NCBI GenBank assembly: GCA_964625865.1
Contig: CAZVEV010000193.1
Span: 1 to 11,752, forward strand
DNA: 11,752 nucleotides
Origin: CAZVEV01 sp964625865
GTDB taxonomy: Bacteria; Planctomycetota; Phycisphaerae; SM23-33
Direction of reading: 5' to 3'
Shown here: in pieces, positions 5,627 through 11,752 of the stretch
How the letters are laid out: every line of letters begins with the position of its first letter
How positions within the stretch are numbered: position 1 is the stretch's first letter
Notes under the pieces: generated by a model
Database searches by the model: none
What the model saw: only the letters and a program-made list of their open reading frames with translations
Told to the model about the DNA's origin: nothing
Program-made: the position numbers and the translations under genes

Positions 5627-8065
5627 ATGGGTACTTCAGACGGCAAGACGACGCACATCCGGCGACGGACTGCCCGAGGGGCGTTGACGTGGCTTGTGGC
5701 GGGGATACTCTTGCTGACGGGTCAGGCGCACGTGGCCCGGGCGGCGGACTTCGGCTCTTGCGTGGACGACCTGGTGGACCGCGATCGTCTGGCAATCCAT
5801 CCCGACGGCGCCTACACGCAACACCAGGCCTCCAGCCACGACCCCCGAAACGCCGATGGCTTCACGCGCCTGGGTCGGCCTTGGGGGTTCGCCAATGTCG
5901 ACTTCGCCAACTACCTCCGCTGGGAAACCAACAGCGGGCGCAAGGAGTGGGTGCTCATGGAAGACACCGGCCCGGGCGTGGTGACGCGCTGGTGGGCAAC
6001 CGGCGTGGACGACGCCACCAATGCCAACACGTTCCGGGTCTACGTGGACGGCGCCGCGACGCCGGTGATCGCCAAGACGCTGACGAACCTGCTCGGCGGC
6101 GACAATTCCGGGTTCGGTTCGTCGTTGAACTTCGGAACCCCCGCGCGCGGGGGCAACCTGTACGCCCCGATCCCTTACGCGTCGAGCGTGAAGATCACCT
6201 GGGACGGACCTGACACGCACGGTCCCGGGGGCGGCGACGGTTCGCCGCCGCCCCCTACGCACAACACCGCCAACGCCCTGTGGTACAACATCAACTACCA
6301 GAAGCTCGCGCCCGGAACGGGCGTGACCAGTTTTCAGGCGTCGGACCCCACGACCCACCAGGCCAAGCTCACTGCCGCCAATGCCGTCCTGGCCAGCCCC
6401 GTCGTGGGCGGCCACGTGGACACTCAACATACCGCGTCGCAGAATCTCGCCCACGGCGCGGCGCTGACGCACAATCTGGCTGCCGGAACGGGGGCGATTC
6501 GCCGACTTAAGGTCAACGTCTCCGGCGCCGATCAGGCCGCGGCGCTGCGCGACACGTTTGTCGAGTTGCAATTCGACGGGCAGCGCACCGCGCGCGTGCC
6601 GGTGGGACAGTTTTTCGGCAACGGGGAGAGCAAGGACGCCGCGGCGCCCTACAACGTCGGGCAGGATTTCCACCGCAAAGTCGAGGCCAACGGGGACATG
6701 ACCGCCTACTGGTCGATGCCCTACCAGTCCGGCGCCCGGGTCCGCATCGTCAACCAGAGCGGACAGACCGTGGACGTCAGTCTCGAAGTCGACTCGGGCA
6801 ACTGGACGTGGGACGAACGGTCGATGCACTTTCACGCGAACTACCGCGACGAGGACGACATACGCACGCGATCGGCCGGCGGATGGCCCGGCGACCCGAA
6901 CAACCGCACCGGCTACAGCGCCGAAGGCACGGCGGACTGGCGATTTGTGACGATCCGCGGCAAGGGCGCGTACGTGGGCGACACGCTTTCGATCCGCAAC
7001 AGCACCGGCGGGTGGTGGGGCGAAGGCGACGAGAAGATCTACGTCGACTACCTCGACGCCCAGGGCGACGGGAGTGCAGCGACGCCCGTACACCGGGGCA
7101 CGGGCACGGAGGATTACTACGGGTACTCGTTCGGCAGTTCAACCCCCTTCGGCTCGCCGTTTGTCAATCAACCCCGCGCCGAGGGGCAAGGCAGCGGGTC
7201 GGGCCAACTGACGGTCAATTCGCGCGTACGCGGCGGCCTGGACGCCATCCCGTTCGACGAATCGTTCAAGTTCGACATGGAGGGCTGGACCTGGAACCAG
7301 GGCGAAGTGGATTACGGCGCGGTCGTCTACTGGTACGGCACGCCGGGGGCCTCGGCGTTCACAACCGCGGCGGACCTGGCGGCTGACTTCCGCGCCGGTT
7401 CGCAAGATGGCGATGCCGCTGAAGGCCTCGCCGACACGGCGGGCGACGGGCAGTGGCAGTATCTCAGTTCGGATTCCGCCAATCCCCAAGGCGCGGGGGC
7501 CCAGACGTCACTGCTGACGTGGGGCAGCGTCGGCAACGCGGGGAACATGGGCTACGGCGGCGGGCAGCACGGCTTCAATCTTGCCGCCATCTCGGACGAG
7601 TTCCTGTTCGTTGACGGCGGTGACAACATCGGCATTCAGGGCAGCCCGGGGTATCACGAACTGGCGCTTCACCCGGCCGGCGACGGTTTTAACGGCGATG
7701 CGGACGAACCGTTCATCGTGGCCCGATGGATCGCCGGCGCGTCGTCCGCGGGGCTGGCGAATATCTCGGGATCGATCCGCAACCTCGTCGACAACAGCGA
7801 CAGCATCGACTTCACCATCTATGTCGACGGCCTGCTCGCCTTTGACGCCGCCGCGGCCGGCACGACCCTTGCCGAGACGTATTTCGACTTTGACGTGACG
7901 CTCGCCGAAGGGAGCATCGTCGACTTCGTCGTCGGCAACAACGGGGCGGGCAACCTTTTCGGCGACGAATCGATGCTGCGCGCGATCATCGCCGTCCCCG
8001 AACCGTCGACCCTTGTGCTCGCCCTGTCGGGCATGGCCCTCTACTGCCGCCGAACGAAGCGATGA
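5627..8065 (+). CDS. GH172 (DUF2961) family candidate glycoside hydrolase with PEP-CTERM tail
   Basis: An 812-residue exported protein. The signal peptide has a basic start (RRR) and a core at about 20-33, with cleavage expected near AHVARA-AD. The DUF2961/GH172 region spans about 50-590: MEDTGPGVVTRWW (111-123), FRVYVDG, YAPIPYASS (from 179), WWGEGDEKIYVDYLD and GTGTEDYYGYSF. Characterised GH172 enzymes cleave alpha-D-fructofuranosyl or alpha-D-arabinofuranosyl links. E466 (GEGDE) and E495 (GTED) occupy the two positions I recall as the catalytic acid/base and nucleophile. A C-terminal beta-sandwich (about 676-788) of a type common in PEP-CTERM proteins precedes VPEPSTLVLALSG and a CRRTKR end. 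GAGGG about eight bases upstream supports the start. It may be cotranscribed with the LamG gene. Family assignment is firm; the substrate is unknown. Confidence 0.88.
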   Translation: MGTSDGKTTHIRRRTARGALTWLVAGILLLTGQAHVARAADFGSCVDDLVDRDRLAIHPDGAYTQHQASSHDPRNADGFTRLGRPWGFANVDFANYLRWETNSGRKEWVLMEDTGPGVVTRWWATGVDDATNANTFRVYVDGAATPVIAKTLTNLLGGDNSGFGSSLNFGTPARGGNLYAPIPYASSVKITWDGPDTHGPGGGDGSPPPPTHNTANALWYNINYQKLAPGTGVTSFQASDPTTHQAKLTAANAVLASPVVGGHVDTQHTASQNLAHGAALTHNLAAGTGAIRRLKVNVSGADQAAALRDTFVELQFDGQRTARVPVGQFFGNGESKDAAAPYNVGQDFHRKVEANGDMTAYWSMPYQSGARVRIVNQSGQTVDVSLEVDSGNWTWDERSMHFHANYRDEDDIRTRSAGGWPGDPNNRTGYSAEGTADWRFVTIRGKGAYVGDTLSIRNSTGGWWGEGDEKIYVDYLDAQGDGSAATPVHRGTGTEDYYGYSFGSSTPFGSPFVNQPRAEGQGSGSGQLTVNSRVRGGLDAIPFDESFKFDMEGWTWNQGEVDYGAVVYWYGTPGASAFTTAADLAADFRAGSQDGDAAEGLADTAGDGQWQYLSSDSANPQGAGAQTSLLTWGSVGNAGNMGYGGGQHGFNLAAISDEFLFVDGGDNIGIQGSPGYHELALHPAGDGFNGDADEPFIVARWIAGASSAGLANISGSIRNLVDNSDSIDFTIYVDGLLAFDAAAAGTTLAETYFDFDVTLAEGSIVDFVVGNNGAGNLFGDESMLRAIIAVPEPSTLVLALSGMALYCRRTKR

Positions 8066-8124
8066 GACGGGCTCTATAGGGCCGGAGCGTCATCCATCTT
8101 CCTGCCCCTGCGTGCCGCGGTCGG

Positions 8125-10275
8125 TCACGGGGCGGGCATCTGGAGTTTGACCAGGCGCCCGGTGGTCATGCGGGTTACGGCCAGGCGCAGTTCGCGCTGG
8201 CCGGCGATGAGCTTCTCGAAATCGGTGACGTTGCGAACGGGCTTGTCGTTGACGTGGGTGATGATCTCGTACGGCCTGATGCCGCCCACGCCCGCGCGCG
8301 AACCGGGGACCACCGCGTAGACGACCACGCCGGGGTCTTTCGCGCCCTTCTGGAAATACCGGCGGGCCTCGAACGTCATCTCGCGAACCGTCACGCCGAC
8401 CGAGGCGGACTTGTAGCTCGGCGCCGACTCGTAATGCGTCGGGCAGGCAGCCACCGCGAACGGCTTCTTGACCAGCTTGCCCTTGGTGAAGAACGTCGCG
8501 ACGTACTTCTTGCCGAACCCCACGTCCGTCAGGCGCCGATTCAGCTTGCTCTCGGCCGCGGGCCACGGCGTCGGAATCTTGCCATCCCAGTACTGCGGGG
8601 GCAGGCGGTCCCACTGCGACCAGGGAAAGCCTCCGCGGATGCGGTCGGCCGTCACGTCGATCGGCTTGGGGTGGTCCTCAACGTGGATGTTGATCAAGAA
8701 CCACGGATCGCCGTCCGGGTCGGCCGTCACGCCCGCGGCGCCCGCGGGTGAACCAGGATAGACGTAGGAAATCAGCGCACCGATCTGCCCGTCGCGCGTC
8801 AGGTGCGAGAGGTTGTTCAGGCGGGCCAGTTCGCGGTTGAGCGGCTGGAGTTCGACGCCCAGCCAGGCCAGGCGGCTTTCCTCGGCTTCGGGAAGCGGGA
8901 CGTTGTCCTTGTCGACGTTGCCCGCCAGGTCGCCCAGCACGGCAGCAAGACGCGAGGCGGGGGTGGCCAGAAGCTCGCTCTGGCTCCAACGCCCTGACGA
9001 GGAGGCCTTCTGTCGCCTGGCCAGCGGGAAGACCACCAACTCGCCCGCGGCATCGAAAAGGAACAGGTTGGCCGACTTGCTGCCGATCTTGGGATAGACG
9101 TTTCGCTTCCACCCCAGGTCGTAGCTCGTGATGCGCCGGTGGTCGTAATACGTCACGCGGTTGGCGCCCTGGATTCTGACCTCCGCCGACATCAACAGTT
9201 GGTTGCGCAGACCCGTCGTCAGCTTGGGCGAGAGCTTCAGTCCGCCGGAAACCGGCTTGGGCAGCTTCGCCAGGAAGCACCCGTAGTCCGTCAGCGTGTG
9301 CGAGAACTCGGCCTCGGCCAGGCCGACCGATCCGCCGACGTGAACCGCGATCCGCTCCAGGCGCGCGGTGATCTTGGGTTGAAGGTTGGCCAGCACGATC
9401 ACCGTCGTCTCGTCAACGAGCAGGCCCACGACGTTCTGCTCGGCCTTGCCGACGCTCGACGATGAGCCTGATCTGCTGGACATCCCGCCGGCCGACTTCT
9501 TCGGGCTGCGGAAACTCAGCGCTACCCTGAATACCGCCGCGTCGACACGCTTGGTCGTGCTCGCGATGAGGTCGGCCATCTGCTTCGCTGTCCGCACGGG
9601 CCAGTCCAGCGGCGAACCCTTCCACTTGCCCTCGACATCCAGCCGTCCGCCGCTGCAGACGCCCACGGCGGCGCCGGCGGAGTCCACGATCAGCCAGCAG
9701 CCGGCCGCCGGATGATACTTCTGCTCCGTCTCGGTCAGCGCCAGGCCCGTCGGCGCGGGGCGCACGGAGGTGACCCATTCGTTCTCCTTCAGCGCGTGGC
9801 CGACGGAGAAGTACGGTCCGGTTCGCCTGGCGTCGAAGGCGAGGGGTTTGGCGCCCTCAAGCGGAGCGGCGAGCTTCAGGATGACGGCGTTCTGGCCGAT
9901 GGCGTGGGCCGCGACCTCGGCGTCGACCACGCTGTCACCGGCCCGAACGGCGATGCGCTTGACGAACCGGGGATGGATCATCAGGTCGACCGCGATGACG
10001 GTATCGTCGGCCAGCAGGAGGCCGGCCACTTCCTTCGGGCGTTCCTCGCGGACCAGGTCGTCGTAGCTGCCCCACACCCCGCCCCGCGGCGCCTCGCCCT
10101 TGTCGTACTGCAGCGTGTACTCCACGTGCACGATCGACGGCGAGACGGCCTCGATGATCGCCAGGTTCTTGTTGGTCGGCGCGACGGTCGTCCGGCCGAT
10201 CCCGCACCCGCCGACCAACGTCGCCGCGCCCAACATCGCCGTAAACATGGCCCAACTCACGTGTGTCTTTTTCAT
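8125..10275 (-). CDS. HtrA-like lipoprotein with degenerate protease domains and two PDZ domains
   Basis: A 716-residue lipoprotein: the signal peptide ends VGG-C24, so lipid attachment at Cys24 is expected. Residues about 38-235 resemble an HtrA trypsin fold (VSPSIVHVEY, AGLLLADDTVIAVD, NAVILKL, AAGCWLIVDSAGAAVGV), but the His site reads VIAVDL, the Asp site has Asn, and the Ser site (GNSGGP) is AAGCWL. A second, more diverged copy spans about 245-425 (VGLLVDETTVIVLANL, NLFLFDAAGELVVF). Two PDZ domains follow (about 470-545 and 622-710). It looks like a pseudoprotease, perhaps a scaffold, chaperone or regulator of the HtrA protease encoded 35 bp upstream. The start ATG has GAGG nine bases upstream; an in-frame TTG five codons earlier is unlikely. 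Convergent with the GH172-like gene, 59 bp apart. Confidence 0.82.
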   Translation of the reverse strand: MKKTHVSWAMFTAMLGAATLVGGCGIGRTTVAPTNKNLAIIEAVSPSIVHVEYTLQYDKGEAPRGGVWGSYDDLVREERPKEVAGLLLADDTVIAVDLMIHPRFVKRIAVRAGDSVVDAEVAAHAIGQNAVILKLAAPLEGAKPLAFDARRTGPYFSVGHALKENEWVTSVRPAPTGLALTETEQKYHPAAGCWLIVDSAGAAVGVCSGGRLDVEGKWKGSPLDWPVRTAKQMADLIASTTKRVDAAVFRVALSFRSPKKSAGGMSSRSGSSSSVGKAEQNVVGLLVDETTVIVLANLQPKITARLERIAVHVGGSVGLAEAEFSHTLTDYGCFLAKLPKPVSGGLKLSPKLTTGLRNQLLMSAEVRIQGANRVTYYDHRRITSYDLGWKRNVYPKIGSKSANLFLFDAAGELVVFPLARRQKASSSGRWSQSELLATPASRLAAVLGDLAGNVDKDNVPLPEAEESRLAWLGVELQPLNRELARLNNLSHLTRDGQIGALISYVYPGSPAGAAGVTADPDGDPWFLINIHVEDHPKPIDVTADRIRGGFPWSQWDRLPPQYWDGKIPTPWPAAESKLNRRLTDVGFGKKYVATFFTKGKLVKKPFAVAACPTHYESAPSYKSASVGVTVREMTFEARRYFQKGAKDPGVVVYAVVPGSRAGVGGIRPYEIITHVNDKPVRNVTDFEKLIAGQRELRLAVTRMTTGRLVKLQMPAP

Positions 10276-10310
10276 CGATGGTATCCTCAAGACGCCCGGA
10301 AGCCGGACGA

Positions 10311-11696
10311 TCAGTCGCGTTCGTAGTCTCGCTGGAAGTCCAGGGCGATCAGTCTCATCAGCCCGCCGCGCAGGATCACCAGTTGCACGCGGTGGGTCGT
10401 CTCGACGTTGTCGATCAGCTCTTCGTGGACGGCCTTCATCTCTTCGAGCGTCGTAACGTTCTTGCCGCCGATCCGCAGGATGATGTCCTTGGGCCTGAGG
10501 CCCGCGATCCCCGCGTTGCCCGGCTGCTTGACGCCGAAGACGTACACGCCGGTCTTGCGATGGAAATACAGGTCGGGATTGGCGAACTGGTTGATCGCCT
10601 TGACGGTGAAGTCCAGGCGGGGGCAGTCCAGTTCGTCGCCCTCGACCTTGCCCTTGGCCCGGGGAGTGATGGTGACGATGGTCTCGGCGCCCTTGCGGCG
10701 GACGGTGAGTTTGGCCGGCGTGTTCTTGGGCAGCAGGCCCAGCAGGCGCCGCACGGCGGGCACGTCCTCTTCGCGAACGGCGCTGACCGGCGTGCCGTTA
10801 ACCGCGAGGATCCGGTCCGACGGCTTGATGCCGGCTTTGCGGGCCGGGCTGTCCGGGTCGGTGGCCGCGACGATCACCCCGTCAGTGCCCTCGAAGTAGT
10901 TCTCGCGGTTGAAGTCCTTCAGCGGCTGGAGTTGCAGGCCCGTCCACGTCCATGCGACCTTCCCGTGCGTGCGGAGTTGCGAGACGATGAACTGCACGTT
11001 CCGCGACGGTACGGAGAACCCCAGACCGTTGCCGCTCGTCGAGCCGCGCGTGTTGATGCCCACAATCTCGCCGGCGGTGTTGACCAGCGGCCCGCCCGAG
11101 TTGCCCGGGTTGATCGCCGCATCGGTCTGGATCCAGCGGCTGTACTCGCTCGAGCCGGGCAGGTAGCGCCTCGTGCACGAGATGATGCCGATCGACACCG
11201 ACCGGTTCAGCCCCCACGGGGCCCCCATCGCCATCACGAAATCGCCCTCGGCCAGCTTGGCCGAGTCGCCGAAGCGGGCAAACGGCAGGGGCTTGGCTGC
11301 CTTGGCACGCTTCAACTGCAGCAGCGCCAGGTCTGTGTCCTTGTCCTTGCCCACCACGTCGGCCGCCGCCGCCGTGCCGTCAAACAGCAGGCAGCGGACC
11401 TTCGAGGCCTTGTGAATGACGTGCCAGTTCGTCACCACCTCGCCGGTCGCGGAGATCAGCACGCCGCTGCCGGAGACCTCCTGCGTGATCTTCTTGCCCG
11501 ACTCGCGACTCTCGCGAAGGCAGCGAACGTAGACCACCGCGGGGAAGACCTTCGTCTTGGCGTCGGAGACGACCTTGCGGAAGTCCATGGCCATCATCGC
11601 CTCGGCCCGCGAGGTCAGCCGGGCCTTCGGTTTGCCCGCGTCGTCCGGCGCCGCAGCCGCCGCCGGGCACAGGCCCACACCTATCGCCAGTAACAT
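10311..11696 (-). CDS. HtrA/Deg-family periplasmic serine protease with two PDZ domains
   Basis: A 461-residue exported protease and chaperone for misfolded envelope proteins. The signal peptide (LLAIGVGLCPAAAAA) is followed by a trypsin-like domain with an intact triad: H92 (TNWHVI), D122 (DTDLALL) and S200 (NPGNSGGPL). The first PDZ domain is at about 252-345 (GVIVAATDPDSPARKAGIKP, then DRILAVNG) and the second at about 380-450 (GLRPKDIILRIGG). Length and layout match DegP/DegQ types. I chose the ATG at 11696 because a TACAAT -10 box lies just upstream. A TTG at 11726 overlaps that box, but the frame stays open to the window edge, so a longer N-terminus (LCISARALA, with a positive charge) is possible. 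First gene of a pair with the degenerate HtrA lipoprotein. Confidence 0.93.
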   Translation of the reverse strand: MLLAIGVGLCPAAAAAPDDAGKPKARLTSRAEAMMAMDFRKVVSDAKTKVFPAVVYVRCLRESRESGKKITQEVSGSGVLISATGEVVTNWHVIHKASKVRCLLFDGTAAAADVVGKDKDTDLALLQLKRAKAAKPLPFARFGDSAKLAEGDFVMAMGAPWGLNRSVSIGIISCTRRYLPGSSEYSRWIQTDAAINPGNSGGPLVNTAGEIVGINTRGSTSGNGLGFSVPSRNVQFIVSQLRTHGKVAWTWTGLQLQPLKDFNRENYFEGTDGVIVAATDPDSPARKAGIKPSDRILAVNGTPVSAVREEDVPAVRRLLGLLPKNTPAKLTVRRKGAETIVTITPRAKGKVEGDELDCPRLDFTVKAINQFANPDLYFHRKTGVYVFGVKQPGNAGIAGLRPKDIILRIGGKNVTTLEEMKAVHEELIDNVETTHRVQLVILRGGLMRLIALDFQRDYERD

Positions 11697-11725
11697 CGCT
11701 AGTGCCCGTGCGGAAATGCACAACA

Positions 11726-11731
11726 ATTGTA
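11726..11731 (-). promoter_or_regulatory. Possible -10 box of the htrA pair
   Basis: TACAAT on the minus strand lies in an AT-rich patch unlike the GC-rich surroundings and predicts a start near 11719. TTGCAC at the window edge is only 15 bp upstream, short for a -35, so the full promoter cannot be judged. Confidence 0.4.
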
Positions 11732-11752
11732 TTTTTAAGCAGTTATGTGCAA

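Noticed and set aside
5636..7093. Long minus-strand open frame (485 codons) opposite the GH172-like gene
   Set aside because: The opposite strand carries clear family motifs and a signal peptide; this frame is Val/Arg/Gly-rich and has no domain.
8066..8124. Intrinsic terminator between the convergent GH172-like and HtrA-like genes
   Set aside because: Only a short GGCTC-TATA-GGGCC dyad (near 8073) is present, with no T-tract on either strand.
10263..11693. Long plus-strand open frame (476 codons) opposite htrA
   Set aside because: It mirrors a protease with an intact catalytic triad and two PDZ domains; the composition is that of a shadow frame.

Overview
The window is GC-rich, densely coding bacterial DNA. 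Two neighbouring proteins end in PEP-CTERM sorting tails (VPEP, a hydrophobic stretch, then basic residues). The intergenic DNA carries hairpin repeats whose reading includes 'ATGILPVS', a phrase I recall as a common spurious translation in planctomycete genomes. An anaerobe-type Hcp and a GH172-like enzyme also fit. I infer an anaerobic or facultative member of the Planctomycetota (Phycisphaerae-like); no marker gene here proves it.

Region 1 (1-3151, minus strand) is one operon for nitrosative stress. In transcription order it holds an iron-sulfur protein, a YgbA-family ('nitrous oxide-stimulated promoter') small Cys-rich protein, an HD-domain protein, and hcp (hybrid cluster protein, cut by the left edge). 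The HD gene and hcp overlap by ATGA. Upstream is a TTGAC-N4-GTCAA dyad whose centre lies 41.5 bp from a predicted start site, 22 bp from a TAGAAT -10 box. This is the geometry of a class II Crp/Fnr-type activator, and the dyad matches what I recall of the HcpR operator. It also fixes the start of the first gene.

Region 2 (3152-4756) is mostly non-coding, with one small gene. It contains a hairpin-repeat cluster, a cold-shock protein gene with a predicted leader of about 190 nt and a strong terminator, a 266-bp nested inverted-repeat element with 18-bp perfect ends, a probable IS91-type transposase scrap, and then the promoter of the next gene. The csp and LamG-gene promoters share an unusual spacer (CCCCCT-N3-GCGGT) and TTAACGT near the start site.

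Region 3 (4757-8065, plus strand) encodes two exported PEP-CTERM proteins, a LamG/ConA-like lectin-fold protein and a GH172 (DUF2961) candidate glycosidase, separated by a strong GC hairpin. Together they look like a surface carbohydrate-binding and carbohydrate-cleaving pair.

Region 4 (8125-11731, minus strand) is a two-gene envelope-stress unit: an active HtrA/Deg serine protease with two PDZ domains, followed 35 bp later by a lipoprotein built on a similar plan whose protease domains have lost the catalytic residues.

I saw no rRNA, tRNA, CRISPR array or intact mobile element.
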